A stretch of 64,000 nt of DNA from Desulfobacula sp. (GCA_023701135.1 JAMPXP010000014.1:62001-126000), one strand, 5' to 3'. Counted from the first letter of the stretch, positions 51,341 to 60,661 are shown. Translations and numbers: made by a program. The notes: generated by a model from the letters alone, not told the origin.

Positions 51341-52177
51341 ATGATTTTAGATCAGGCTTGCTTGTTTCTACACCGGGAACTCCATGAGATTTCCAAAATT
51401 CAGGAAATAGTCATCAATCCAAATTTTACAGGTGTGTTGTTGGAAAATGAGGACATGGGCATGGCCATGAACGTCCGGAAAGGGTCCGGCAATCCTGCTG
51501 AAATCTTCATCCAGGCCATTGAGGCCCTGATCGGCCTTGATGGTCTCACAGGCCTGGATCGGCATTCAAAAACGGCTGATCCTCTCCTGCTTTCCGTAAA
51601 GGTGGCCCTGATCAATGCACTATCAAAACCGTTTATGACCGAGGAATACCTTCACGCCGGGGGGTATATTACCGCCCAGGGCCGGGATCATTATTCCATC
51701 AGGGAAATGGTAAAACATCAGACGGTGGTCATTGTCGGTTTTGGCGGCAATGTGACCAAAATTGCAAGCCGGGCAGCCAGGGTTTATGTCACGGAATTGG
51801 AACCGGAGCGGTTTTATTCCACCGTGGTGAATGCAAAAGGGCGTTCTAAGGGGCCTTTTTGTGCGGATCTCATTCATGCCCGGGAGGCAGAGCCCTATTT
51901 CAGAAAAGCCGATTCCATTATTTTGACCGGATCCACCCTTGTTACCGGGACCATGGAAGACATATTGGGAAAATGTCATGGAAAACGGGTCATCGTGTAT
52001 GGAATGACGGCCGGATTTTTTCCGGAGCCTTTGTTTGACAGGGGGGTTGATGCTGTCGCAACGACTGTTGTGAAAGATTCCTTTCAGATGATGGAGGCCT
52101 TAAAAAACTGCGGTCCCATGGTGGAACGATTTTTTTCAGGAGCAGGACAGGAGCTGTTTATTCAGAAAAATAAATGA
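51341..52177 (+). CDS. DUF364 putative heavy-metal chelation protein
   Basis: 278 residues. The N-terminal part is the DUF4213-like ENOLASE-type fold region and the C-terminal half the Rossmann-like DUF364 domain (VVIVGFGGNVTKIASRAARVYVTEL; ADSIILTGSTLVTGTMEDIL; VIVYGMTAGFFPEPLFDRGVD). The family is described as a putative heavy-metal chelation domain; function is not established. No signal peptide, so cytoplasmic. It is first in the island operon and its stop overlaps the start of the repeat protein by 4 bases. It may handle the imported metal or metallophore. Confidence 0.75.
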   Translation: MILDQACLFLHRELHEISKIQEIVINPNFTGVLLENEDMGMAMNVRKGSGNPAEIFIQAIEALIGLDGLTGLDRHSKTADPLLLSVKVALINALSKPFMTEEYLHAGGYITAQGRDHYSIREMVKHQTVVIVGFGGNVTKIASRAARVYVTELEPERFYSTVVNAKGRSKGPFCADLIHAREAEPYFRKADSIILTGSTLVTGTMEDILGKCHGKRVIVYGMTAGFFPEPLFDRGVDAVATTVVKDSFQMMEALKNCGPMVERFFSGAGQELFIQKNK

Positions 52178-53805
52178 AGAAGAATTTGATTAAAAAAGGG
52201 CCGATTTTACAACTCCTTTTTATACTGACGTTGACACTTCTGCCTGGGGTGTCGGCCTGGGCTGACAAGCGGGTGGAAAAGGACCTGGACAATGACGGCC
52301 GGCCGGACCAGGTATTGACCTATAATGACGCCGGGGTCATCCTGAAGGTTGAATCCGATAAAGACCAGGATGGTTTTTTTGAAAGCCTCCAGCATTATCA
52401 GGAGGGAAAACTGGTCAGGATCGAAAGGGACACGGATAACGACCAAAAGACGGACTGTATCGATTATATTGAAAATGAGAAGAGAACCCGTCAGGAAAAG
52501 TTTGATGCCAGGGGAAACCTGATCCAGGTGTCCCTGTTTGACGGAGCCGAACAGATCACTCTGATGAAAAAGGATACCACCGGGGATCGAAAATTCGACA
52601 CCCTGTATCATTTTAAAGCCGGGGTACTCTCGTCTTCCACAAAAGACACGGACGCCAATGAAAAACCCAACGTCTTCTGCGCCTACAAGAACCAGATGCC
52701 CACGGAACAGCGGGTGGATGACAATGAAGACGGTATCATGGACAAGGTCCTTGTCTTTAACACCGCAGGAGAACTAGAAAAGCTTTATAAAGACCCCTAT
52801 GCCAAAGAACGATACCGGATTACGGTGTCTTTTGAAAAGGGGGAGATCATCTCCCAGGAGAGGGACAGAAACGAGGACGGCAAACCCGATGATATCACCC
52901 TGTTTAAAAAGGGAACGGCTTCGGAGCAAAAAAAGGACAGTAATTTTGACGGCCGGTTTGATACGTTTACCGTTTTCATGAAGGGTCTTCCCAAAACCCA
53001 GGAAAAAGACAGTAATTTTGACGGGAAAATGGATTATTTTGCCGAATTTGACGACAAAGGCGAGGTTTTAAAAACCCGTGAAGATACAAATGAAAACGGA
53101 AAGCCGGACCGGACCCGGCATTACCGGGCCGGCAGTCTTTATAAAATGGAGTCTGACGCCAATGATGATGAATTCTTTGAAACCGTTTCCCTGCTGGAAA
53201 ACAATCGGATAACAAAGACCCTCATTGACCGGAACCAGGACGGCAAGGCGGATATGGAGGTTTTTTTCAATGGGAACCAGGAAAAGAAACGCCTGATCAG
53301 TGATGCCGATTTTGACGGGTATTTTGAGACCACCCAGGTCTATGATAATCCGGCATGGACCACCATTGTCGCTTTGGATTCCGATGGGGACAAAACCCCT
53401 GATATCCGCTCCTATTATAAGGATACAGTCTTAAGACAAAAAGAAATCGATGAAAATGGCGATGGGGTCATGGACCTGGTTGAGGTGTTTAATCCAAAAG
53501 GGGAACTTGAGCGGGTTGAAGAGAAAAAAGCCGGGAAAACAGCGCTGACCTGGTTTTATGGTAAAGGGGAAGTCCTTCTCCGGGGAGAGGAAGATAAGAA
53601 TCAGGATGGGAAAACCGAGATCTGGTATATCTACGAAAACGGAAAATTAAAAACCGTGGAGGAAGATACCAATTTCGACGGAAAGCCCGATTTGTGGGAA
53701 GAGTATGATGACATCGAGGCGCTCGTAAAACGGTCAAAGGATCTTGATTTTGACGGGACCCCCGATTTCACGGATGTTGTTGGAAACGCTGAAAAAGACA
53801 GTTAG
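52174..53805 (+). CDS. Secreted DxNxDG-repeat (calcium-binding-like) protein
   Basis: 543 residues with a signal peptide (ILQLLFILTLTLLPGVSAWA). The mature protein is almost entirely made of about 18 repeats of 25-30 residues, each with an acidic loop such as DLDNDGRPD, DTDNDQKTD, DRNEDGKPD, DSNFDGRFD, DTNFDGKPD. The loop follows the DxNxDGxxD pattern of dockerin and thrombospondin-type calcium loops, and each is followed by a short beta strand (for example YIENG, FKKG). A beta-rich, calcium- or metal-binding periplasmic or surface protein is inferred. It sits between DUF364 and ExbB, which is unusual. Confidence 0.7.
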   Translation: MKKNLIKKGPILQLLFILTLTLLPGVSAWADKRVEKDLDNDGRPDQVLTYNDAGVILKVESDKDQDGFFESLQHYQEGKLVRIERDTDNDQKTDCIDYIENEKRTRQEKFDARGNLIQVSLFDGAEQITLMKKDTTGDRKFDTLYHFKAGVLSSSTKDTDANEKPNVFCAYKNQMPTEQRVDDNEDGIMDKVLVFNTAGELEKLYKDPYAKERYRITVSFEKGEIISQERDRNEDGKPDDITLFKKGTASEQKKDSNFDGRFDTFTVFMKGLPKTQEKDSNFDGKMDYFAEFDDKGEVLKTREDTNENGKPDRTRHYRAGSLYKMESDANDDEFFETVSLLENNRITKTLIDRNQDGKADMEVFFNGNQEKKRLISDADFDGYFETTQVYDNPAWTTIVALDSDGDKTPDIRSYYKDTVLRQKEIDENGDGVMDLVEVFNPKGELERVEEKKAGKTALTWFYGKGEVLLRGEEDKNQDGKTEIWYIYENGKLKTVEEDTNFDGKPDLWEEYDDIEALVKRSKDLDFDGTPDFTDVVGNAEKDS

Positions 53806-53821
53806 TCATGTGGAGGAAGTT

Positions 53822-54433
53822 ATGCTGGATTTGTTTTTAAAAGGCGGGATACTGATGTACCCGATATTGCTGTGTTCCGTCCTGGTGATTGCCATTTTTT
53901 GTGAACGGATGGTCCGTTATGCAATTATTCGCCGCCGGGGAGAAGACATAGAAATTAAAGTGGCAAAATTGATGAAGGAAGGGAATGAGGAGACCGCCCT
54001 GAAGGTGTCTCAAGAGAGCAATTCCCATATGGGGAGGGTCCTGGAAAAGGCCATCAAGGCAAAAGATCTGGAAAACGAAGTTCTTGAATCCGTAATTGTA
54101 AATGCAACGGAAAATGAAATCAGGGATCTGTCCTCTTATCTCCAGACCCTGGCCACCATCGGCAACATTGCCCCTTTGCTGGGCCTGCTGGGAACCATTC
54201 TGGGCATGATCAAAGCTTTTATGGTGATCCAGGAGATGGGCGGCAAAGTCAATTCAGCAGTCTTGGCCGGCGGTATCTGGGAAGCCATGCTCACGACGGC
54301 GGCAGGGCTTTTTGTGGCCCTTCCGACCATGGCCGTCCACAGCTATCTTCTGTCAAAGGTGGATCAATACGAGGCAAGGCTTCAAAATGGATCGGTTCTC
54401 TTCCTGAAAGCCATTGCCAAAAAGGCGGTCTGA
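53822..54433 (+). CDS. exbB: ExbB/TolQ-family proton channel
   Basis: 203 residues from the ATG at 53822, with GGAGGAAG upstream. Three membrane segments (around LYPILLCSVLVIAIFCERM, IGNIAPLLGLLGTILGMIKAF and WEAMLTTAAGLFVALPTMAVHSYL). The conserved GLLGTxxG motif and the EAMLTTAxG-L proton-path segment identify the MotA/TolQ/ExbB family. It powers the TonB system with ExbD and TonB encoded directly downstream; the stop is one base before the exbD start. Confidence 0.92.
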   Translation: MLDLFLKGGILMYPILLCSVLVIAIFCERMVRYAIIRRRGEDIEIKVAKLMKEGNEETALKVSQESNSHMGRVLEKAIKAKDLENEVLESVIVNATENEIRDLSSYLQTLATIGNIAPLLGLLGTILGMIKAFMVIQEMGGKVNSAVLAGGIWEAMLTTAAGLFVALPTMAVHSYLLSKVDQYEARLQNGSVLFLKAIAKKAV

Positions 54434-54434
54434 T

Positions 54435-54842
54435 ATGCTTTCCTTTAAACGGCATAAAGACCGTTATCAGATGCAGTCTCCCTTGACTTCTCTGATTGAT
54501 ATCGTGTTTCTGCTGCTGATTTATTTTCTGTTGACCACCAATTTTATTGTGGAAGAGGGCATCACCATCAAGCTTCCCGATGCCAAGGCCTCGGCTCCCC
54601 AGATCAAGCAGGAAATCACGGTGACCGTGGATGAGGAGGGCAGGGCCTATATGGCGGATCAGGAAATTCCCCTGGACCAGTTGTATACCCGGATCAAGGA
54701 CATGATCGGCAAGGACAAGGACAGGCTGGTGATTATCAAGGCCGATAAAACCGTGATCCTGAACAAGGCGGTCAAGGTCATGGACATTGCCAAGGCTGCC
54801 GGAGCTTCCCGGCTCAGCCTGGCCACGGAAAAAGGACTGTAG
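54435..54842 (+). CDS. exbD: ExbD/TolR-family protein
   Basis: 135 residues from the ATG at 54435. A single N-terminal helix contains the essential Asp (PLTSLIDIVFLLLIYFLLTTNF; Asp near residue 22), followed by a periplasmic domain (ITVTVDEEGRAYMADQEIPLDQL; LVIIKADKTVILNKAVKVMDIAKAAG). It is the stator partner of ExbB. Tightly spaced between exbB and tonB. Confidence 0.92.
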   Translation: MLSFKRHKDRYQMQSPLTSLIDIVFLLLIYFLLTTNFIVEEGITIKLPDAKASAPQIKQEITVTVDEEGRAYMADQEIPLDQLYTRIKDMIGKDKDRLVIIKADKTVILNKAVKVMDIAKAAGASRLSLATEKGL

Positions 54843-54849
54843 GAAGACC

Positions 54850-55539
54850 ATGACGGGAAAAAGATCCTCCAACAGGCTGCTCCAGGGATTCATCCTGGTT
54901 TCACTGGCGGCTCATATTCTGATCATCCTGCATGCAACAGGGATTTATCAGAGCAAGGCCCTGTCCTATATTGAATTGTCCCTGGATCAGAAATCCAAAC
55001 CCGATATCCGCGTGATTCCGGCCCCCCGGATCCGCCGGACCGATATCCGGGTCGCCGAGGTCAAGACCGACCCGGTCAAGGATTTCCAGGCGCCGAAAAT
55101 TCAGATGGACGAGACACCCAAGCCCGATTCCCAGGATGTGCTGAACCTTCCCCAACTGCCGGACAAAATGGATATTTCAGGGCTTTCCGGCTCAGGCTCA
55201 AGAATGGCCGGGCTCAATACGGGGAAGGCTGAAGGTCAGGTCCAATTTACCAATGCCAAAGAATATTTTGAAATGCTGAACCTTAGGGTCCAACGCTTTA
55301 AAGAATATCCGGAATCCGCCAAGTCCGCCCATATCGAGGGAAGGGTCCATATTGAATTTGTCCTGTTAAACGACGGGACCCTGTCCGATATAAAAATCCT
55401 GAAAAGCTCCCGGCATAAAAATCTGGACGAGGCCGCCATTGAGGCCATCAAAAAGGCATCCCCTTTTCCTAGGCCCCCTGCTTTTTTGTTCAAGACACCG
55501 GTCACCATGCGGATCAGCATCCTGTTTGAACTGGCCTGA
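54850..55539 (+). CDS. tonB: TonB energy-transducing protein
   Basis: 229 residues from the ATG at 54850 with AGGAAG upstream. One N-terminal helix (GFILVSLAAHILIILHATG, with the His in the helix as in TonB), an extended Pro-rich periplasmic linker, and a C-terminal TonB domain: YPESAKSAHIEGRVHIEFVL, LNDGTLSDIKILKSS, HKNLDEAAIEAIKKASPFPRPP. It transmits proton-motive force to outer-membrane receptors. A receptor gene is 3 kb downstream in the same island. Confidence 0.92.
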   Translation: MTGKRSSNRLLQGFILVSLAAHILIILHATGIYQSKALSYIELSLDQKSKPDIRVIPAPRIRRTDIRVAEVKTDPVKDFQAPKIQMDETPKPDSQDVLNLPQLPDKMDISGLSGSGSRMAGLNTGKAEGQVQFTNAKEYFEMLNLRVQRFKEYPESAKSAHIEGRVHIEFVLLNDGTLSDIKILKSSRHKNLDEAAIEAIKKASPFPRPPAFLFKTPVTMRISILFELA

Positions 55540-55569
55540 AAGACCTCATTTAAACGGCAGAGGATAATT

Positions 55570-56628
55570 ATGAAACCCAATGGATTGAACATGCAAAGGT
55601 TATATCGGCTTGTTTTTTTTCTTTTGACTGCCGTTTTATGGTTTTCCCCGGATTTTGCTCTTGCAGGGGATGACGGCACCCGGACCCTCACGGATATGGC
55701 CGGCCGCAGGGTGGTCATCAAAGATCCGGTGAACCGGATTGTGACGACCTTCAAACCGGCCAGCCTGTGCGTGTTTTCCCTGGGTCTTGCCCATAAGCTC
55801 GTCGGAGTGGACACTTCTTCACGGCAGGATCCCCTGCATCTGGCCGTATTTCCCGGCATTGCCCATGTCTCCGGGGTGGGGACCAAATCCATGGGGATTA
55901 ATTTTGAAACCCTGGTGTCCCTGAAACCGGACCTGGTGATCCTCTATTCCCAGAAAGAAGGTATTTCCCTTGCGGACCGGCTGGCCGGCATGAATATCCC
56001 TTCCATTGTCATTCTGCCGGAAACCTTTGAAACCATAAAACAAACCCTGCGGGTGATTGCCGAAGCCGCCGGTGATCCCGGAAAAAGTCGGTATGTGGAA
56101 GATCAGATGGATGGGGTGACGGGTTTTGTGGCGCAACGGGTCGGCACCCTGGATGAAAAAGAACGGAAAACCGGATATTTTGCCTCTGCCCTGGGGCTTT
56201 TCAGCACCACAACAGCCCACATGGTTCAACATGAGATTTTCAACCTGGCCGGTCTTAAAAATGTTTCCGGCCAATTGACCGGGTATTTCCAGGATATTTC
56301 CCCCGAGCAATTGGTCCAATGGAACCCGGATATCATGGTGCTGTCCCAGTATTTGAAGCAAGGGGAGACGGCAAGGCTTTTTGACAAAGCCTTGCAGGAG
56401 ATCCGGGCCATTTCAACAAAAGCGGTTTACCGCTGCCCCTCAAGCCTTGCCCCCTGGGATTATCCTTCTCCCCTGTCGGTTCTTGCAAGTCTTTGGGTTG
56501 CTCAGAAGGCTTACCCCGAAAGGTTTTCAGATATTGAGATGAAGGATAAGGCCGACGAATTTTATCAAAACCTGTTCGGAAAAACCATGAGCGAAATGGG
56601 CGGCATCCTCAATGACAGGCTGGATTAA
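55570..56628 (+). CDS. FecB/BtuF-type periplasmic metal-chelate binding protein (set 1)
   Basis: 352 residues with an N-terminal signal sequence (LVFFLLTAVLWFSPDFALA). The sequence begins TRTLTDMAGRRVVIKDPVNRIVT, the standard start of cluster A-II (type II) binding proteins for iron chelates, cobalamin or molybdate/tungstate. Further typical parts are INFETLVSLKPDLVI and LVQWNPDIMVLSQ. No Cys lipobox. It is followed directly by permease and ATPase. Substrate class (siderophore, heme, cobalamin, molybdate) cannot be told from sequence alone. Confidence 0.88.
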   Translation: MKPNGLNMQRLYRLVFFLLTAVLWFSPDFALAGDDGTRTLTDMAGRRVVIKDPVNRIVTTFKPASLCVFSLGLAHKLVGVDTSSRQDPLHLAVFPGIAHVSGVGTKSMGINFETLVSLKPDLVILYSQKEGISLADRLAGMNIPSIVILPETFETIKQTLRVIAEAAGDPGKSRYVEDQMDGVTGFVAQRVGTLDEKERKTGYFASALGLFSTTTAHMVQHEIFNLAGLKNVSGQLTGYFQDISPEQLVQWNPDIMVLSQYLKQGETARLFDKALQEIRAISTKAVYRCPSSLAPWDYPSPLSVLASLWVAQKAYPERFSDIEMKDKADEFYQNLFGKTMSEMGGILNDRLD

Positions 56629-57648
56629 ATGAAGCGCCCCCTGTCGACCCGAAGCCTCGTCCTTCTGCTGACGGCGGTTTTGATGGTGTCCTTTATTCTG
56701 TCCATTTCTTCGGGCCGGGTCCCCATCCAATTTTCGGACATGATCCGCATGGCCTCAACGTTTTTTCAAAACCCGGAAGATGATCTGATGTCAAAGGACC
56801 TGGTTTTCCTGTGGATCAGGCTGCCCCGGTGCCTCATGGCCGTTCTCGCGGGATCCAGCCTTGCCGTGACCGGTGCCGTATATCAGGCCCTGTTCAGGAA
56901 TCCCCTGGTTTCCCCGGACATCCTGGGGGTCTCGGCCGGATGCACCTTTGGTGCTGCCCTGGGCCTTGTTCTTCCCTTTAATTCCATTTATTCTGTCCAT
57001 TTTCTGTCCTTCGGCTTCGGTCTTATGGCCGTTGCCCTGAGCATGGGCCTGGCAAGGGTTATTTCCATCAAACCGGTCATCATCCTGGTTCTGGCCGGTA
57101 TGGTGGTCATGTCTTTTTTCAATGCCCTGCTCATGGTGGTGAAATATTTTTCAGATCCCTATGATGAATTGCCGGGTATTATTTACTGGGTCATGGGGAG
57201 TTTAAGCCGCATCACTTGGGACAACGTCCTGGTCATGGCCCCTTTTGCCGCGGCGGGCCTATTTTTGTTCATTCTTCTGGGGTTCAGGCTCAATATTCTG
57301 TCCATGGGGGATATCCAGGCCCGGTCCCTGGGCATGAACCCTTCTTTTTTCCGGATGATCCTGATCACGGCAAGCTCCTTTATGGTGGCCGTTTGTGTGG
57401 CCACCTGCGGCCAGATCGCCTGGATCGGCCTGGTGATTCCCCATCTGGCCAGGACCCTGGCAGGACCGGAGCATGAACGGATGATCCCCGTGTCGGCACT
57501 CCTGGGCGGGATCTTCCTATTGCTGGCCGATTCCCTTGCCCGAACGCTTTCTTCGGCGGAGATTCCCGTGGGCATCATCACGGCCTTGACCGGGGCCCCG
57601 GTTTTTGCCTGGTTCATGTTCAGAAACCGGAGCAGCGGATGGATCTGA
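56629..57648 (+). CDS. FecCD-family ABC permease (set 1)
   Basis: 339 residues with about ten membrane helices. Family motifs: RLPRCLMAVLAGSSLAVTGAVYQALFRNPLVSPDILGVSAG (shown by its parts; the N-terminal RLPR and NPLVSPDILGVSAG), the cytoplasmic coupling helix GDIQARSLGMN and the late GQIAWIGLVIPHLAR. The gene abuts the stop of the binding protein gene and overlaps the ATPase gene by 10 bases. It forms the dimeric channel of a type II importer. Confidence 0.92.
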   Translation: MKRPLSTRSLVLLLTAVLMVSFILSISSGRVPIQFSDMIRMASTFFQNPEDDLMSKDLVFLWIRLPRCLMAVLAGSSLAVTGAVYQALFRNPLVSPDILGVSAGCTFGAALGLVLPFNSIYSVHFLSFGFGLMAVALSMGLARVISIKPVIILVLAGMVVMSFFNALLMVVKYFSDPYDELPGIIYWVMGSLSRITWDNVLVMAPFAAAGLFLFILLGFRLNILSMGDIQARSLGMNPSFFRMILITASSFMVAVCVATCGQIAWIGLVIPHLARTLAGPEHERMIPVSALLGGIFLLLADSLARTLSSAEIPVGIITALTGAPVFAWFMFRNRSSGWI

Positions 57649-58433
57649 TGCTGGAATGCATTGACCTCGGGTTTCAGTACAGGGATAAAATTGTCTTTTC
57701 GCATATATCCTTCCAGGCACTGCCGGGCAGGTTCTGTGCCATCCTGGGCCGGAACGGGTCCGGGAAGACCACCCTCATCCATTGCCTCAACCACATATTG
57801 AATCCTTTATCGGGCCGGATTCTGGTCCAAGGCAGGGATTTAGCTTCTTTTAGCCGGAATGATATCGCCAGGACCATCAGCCTTCTGCCCCAGGAGCAGA
57901 TCGATATTTTTCCCTACCGGGTCCTGGATGTGGTGGTCATGGGCCGGGCCCCGTTTCTGAAAATCGCGGCTCGGCCCGGTGAAAAAGACTATACAATTGC
58001 TGAGGAGGCGCTGCGGCAATTAAATGCCCAAGACCTTTCCCATCGGAATTTCAACCGGATATCCGGCGGGGAGCGGCAGATTGCTCTTCTGGCCCGCTGC
58101 CTTGCCCAGGCCGCACCCATCATGCTCCTGGACGAACCGACCAACCACCTGGATTTCAACCATCAGTATCATCTTTTATCCACCATGGGCCGGCTTTGCC
58201 GGGAAAAGGGCATCAGCGTGGTGGCGGCCATGCATGATCCCAACCTGGCCGCCATGTTCGCCGATGAGATCATCATGATCAAAAACGGCCGGGTCATGGC
58301 CAAGGGAGTGAAGGAGGAGGTCATGACCGAAGAAAATATCTCCGCCCTTTATGATATGGATATCCAAAAGCTCAGGCGCAACGCGGAAACTTTTTTTAGT
58401 CCCAGAGACATATCTTTAAATAGTCAGTTATAA
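57639..58433 (+). CDS. FepC/FecE-type ABC ATPase (set 1)
   Basis: 264 residues. Walker A GRNGSGKTT near residue 37, Q-loop LLPQEQ, signature ISGGERQIALLARCLAQ, Walker B IMLLDEPTNHLD, H-loop MHDPN. It couples ATP hydrolysis to chelate import. The last bases, including the stop codon, overlap the shared AT-rich operator that precedes the TonB-dependent receptor. A start three codons later (57648) is also possible. Confidence 0.92.
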   Translation: MDLMLECIDLGFQYRDKIVFSHISFQALPGRFCAILGRNGSGKTTLIHCLNHILNPLSGRILVQGRDLASFSRNDIARTISLLPQEQIDIFPYRVLDVVVMGRAPFLKIAARPGEKDYTIAEEALRQLNAQDLSHRNFNRISGGERQIALLARCLAQAAPIMLLDEPTNHLDFNHQYHLLSTMGRLCREKGISVVAAMHDPNLAAMFADEIIMIKNGRVMAKGVKEEVMTEENISALYDMDIQKLRRNAETFFSPRDISLNSQL

Positions 58434-58449
58434 ATAGTAATAATTGGTT
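58424..58449. promoter_or_regulatory. AT-rich operator upstream of the TonB-dependent receptor (shared element)
   Basis: AGTTATAAATAGTAATAATTGGTT at 58426-58449 matches the element at 51219-51242 at all but one base. It overlaps the stop codon of the ATPase gene. Direct-repeat units are about 10 bases long. Confidence 0.6.
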
Positions 58450-58483
58450 ATTTATATATCTTTTGATATTTTATAATTCTAAT

Positions 58484-58537
58484 AATGATAAATTATAACA
58501 ATAATTGATTGACAAGAAGCTATAATGTAAATAAACA
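58484..58537 (+). promoter_or_regulatory. Second shared element and promoter of the TonB-dependent receptor
   Basis: AATGATAAATTATAAC (58484-58499) matches 14 of 16 bases upstream of mop (45881-45896); the segment 58481-58499 matches 13 of 19 bases of the Fur box consensus. It is followed by TTGACA (58509-58514) and TAAACA (58532-58537) with a 17-base spacer. The leader to the ATG at 58624 is about 80 bases and shows no cobalamin-riboswitch features. Confidence 0.55.
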
Positions 58538-58623
58538 ATAGCCAGGTTTTTGGGTAGGGATGCATGGCCGTCATGGCAATGCATCAGGGTCTGGAATTTA
58601 TTTTTTATTGTGGAGAAGCTGTT

Positions 58624-60639
58624 ATGAAAGCGATTGGGAAATTCTTGTTAGTCTTATTCTTTTTAATGGTTGTTCCTGTCTGTCTTGTGTCTGCGGAAGA
58701 AGATAAACAGCAGAGTCAGGTTTTTGATCTAGGGGATGTATTGATCATGGACAAGGGAGATGAAATCAACAGTATCACCAGCACGGATACGATTTCAAGT
58801 GAGGATATTGAAATGCAGGGGGTCCAGACGGCTGCTGAGGCCCTTGAAATGGTTCCGGGCATTGATATCCAATACGGCGGCAAGGGCCAGTCCTTTGTCA
58901 AGCTCAGGGGGTTTGATCAAAAACAGATACGGGTTTTGATCGACGGGGTTCCCGCCCATGAATCCTATGACGGTTCCCTGGCTCTGGATATGATTCCGGC
59001 CGATGCCATTGCCAAGATCAAAGTCATCAAAGGGGCCTCTTCCGTGCTTTATGGTCCGAATACCATGGGCGGGGTCATTAATATCATCACTAAAAAAGGC
59101 GGTGAGAAACCCTATACCAGCGTGACCACCTCCTTCGGGGCCAACAATACCCAGAATTATATCGTCAATCACGGTGCTGCAAAAGGCAATTGGAATTACT
59201 GGGTTACGGGGAGCCACAGGACTTCGGACGGGTTTGAGCTTTCCGATGATTTTAATCCCAATAACACCAGAACAGGGCGGGGAACCCAGTATAACGAGGA
59301 CGGGGGGCTCCGGGATCTGAGTTACTATACGAAAAACACCTTTAATTCAAAAATCGGATATGAGTATGACACCGATTCAAAACTTTATCTTTCCTTTGAC
59401 TATCATGAGAATGAAAAAGGAATCCCCACATCCAATTTCCGGTACTGGGAATTCAGTGAATGGAATCAGTGGCAGTTGAGCCTGGCCGGGGAACACGATG
59501 TCACCGACCTTTTGTCCTTAAAAGGCAGGATCTATTATGTGGATCATGACGATAGTATCGAAGATGTGGGCGGTTGGGACGCCAGCCATACCACTGCCGT
59601 GGCGCGGAAATGGTTTGAGAGAAGTTCCTATGAGGATTATACCCTTGGGGGGGAAGTTCAGGCCTATCTGGATTTCGGGGATGTGAGCCTTTTGAAGATG
59701 GGGGCCAGCTATATGAAGGACAACCATATTCAGCAGGATTATTATGACGCCACAACCCGGTATGTGGTGATGAACGGGGCCTCCATCGGATACCAGCCTG
59801 AGCAGGAATATGAAGCCGATATCTATTCCTTCGGCATCGAGGACGAGGTCCGGCTTTTTAACCGGCTGACCCTGAACGCAGGCGTGAGTTACGATATTTA
59901 TGATCCAATCAAAAACCATTTTAACTATGCCCGTGAAAAGGTAGAAACCTGGAATCCCCAGGCCGGACTGTCTTTTGATGTGACCGAGGATCTTAACCTC
60001 TATGCTTCCGTGGGCAAAAAAACAAGATTCCCCCAGTTGAAGGAGCTGTATAGTGTTGCCGCCGGAGGGAATGCAACCCTGCAACCTGAAGAAAATATTG
60101 CCTATGAAATCGGAGCGAAAAAAAAGTTTAACAAGGTGTTTGACGGTTCTCTGGCGGCTTTTTTTAATGATATTGACGATCGGATCGTATATGTCAACAG
60201 CGTCTATTCAAATGTGGCGGAATCAGAAATCAAAGGGATTGAAGCCCTGTTGAATATTAAGACGCCCTGGAACCTGGATGCCACCCTCGGCTATACCTTC
60301 CTGTCTTCAAAGGAAAAAGCCAGTCCCACCAGCACGGAAACCAATGCCGTCAATATCCCGGACCGGAAGGCCACCCTGGATCTGAGATATGCCTTTGATT
60401 TCGGGCTCACGGCATCTTTCCAGACTATTTATACGGGGGATCAGCTTGATTCCAACAGGGTCGGCCTTAATGATTTTGTAGTCTGCAATGCAAAACTGAT
60501 CCAGAAACTGCCGTTTTTCAAAGTCCTAGACACGGACCTGTTTATTGAAGCCGCCAACCTCTTTGATGAAAATTATGAAGAAGGAAACGGTCCCACAGCA
60601 GGCAGAATCGTCCTTGTAGGCATGAAGCTCAGCTTTTAA
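58624..60639 (+). CDS. TonB-dependent outer-membrane receptor
   Basis: 671 residues from the ATG at 58624 (GGAGAAG upstream). Signal peptide FLLVLFFLMVVPVCLVSA. A plug domain runs from about residue 40 to 160, with motifs AAEALEMVPGIDIQYGG, VKLRGFDQKQIRVLIDGVPA and VIKGASSVLYGPNTMGGVINI. The rest is a beta barrel of alternating aromatic strands and ends in Phe (GMKLSF). It imports scarce metal chelates across the outer membrane using TonB. A candidate TonB box (DLGDVLIM) lies near the mature N-terminus. It stands between two ABC importer sets, so either can receive its substrate. Confidence 0.95.
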   Translation: MKAIGKFLLVLFFLMVVPVCLVSAEEDKQQSQVFDLGDVLIMDKGDEINSITSTDTISSEDIEMQGVQTAAEALEMVPGIDIQYGGKGQSFVKLRGFDQKQIRVLIDGVPAHESYDGSLALDMIPADAIAKIKVIKGASSVLYGPNTMGGVINIITKKGGEKPYTSVTTSFGANNTQNYIVNHGAAKGNWNYWVTGSHRTSDGFELSDDFNPNNTRTGRGTQYNEDGGLRDLSYYTKNTFNSKIGYEYDTDSKLYLSFDYHENEKGIPTSNFRYWEFSEWNQWQLSLAGEHDVTDLLSLKGRIYYVDHDDSIEDVGGWDASHTTAVARKWFERSSYEDYTLGGEVQAYLDFGDVSLLKMGASYMKDNHIQQDYYDATTRYVVMNGASIGYQPEQEYEADIYSFGIEDEVRLFNRLTLNAGVSYDIYDPIKNHFNYAREKVETWNPQAGLSFDVTEDLNLYASVGKKTRFPQLKELYSVAAGGNATLQPEENIAYEIGAKKKFNKVFDGSLAAFFNDIDDRIVYVNSVYSNVAESEIKGIEALLNIKTPWNLDATLGYTFLSSKEKASPTSTETNAVNIPDRKATLDLRYAFDFGLTASFQTIYTGDQLDSNRVGLNDFVVCNAKLIQKLPFFKVLDTDLFIEAANLFDENYEEGNGPTAGRIVLVGMKLSF

Positions 60640-60661
60640 CCTAAGCCTGTTCATAATCTAA

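Noticed and set aside
52174-53805. DNA tandem repeat array or CRISPR-like array
   Set aside because: Repeats exist only at protein level with variable spacing and divergent codons; no constant repeat or spacer.
58434-58623. Possible cobalamin riboswitch before the TonB-dependent receptor
   Set aside because: The leader is AT-rich and has no B12-box-like GC motifs; the conserved elements are short AT-rich repeats instead.
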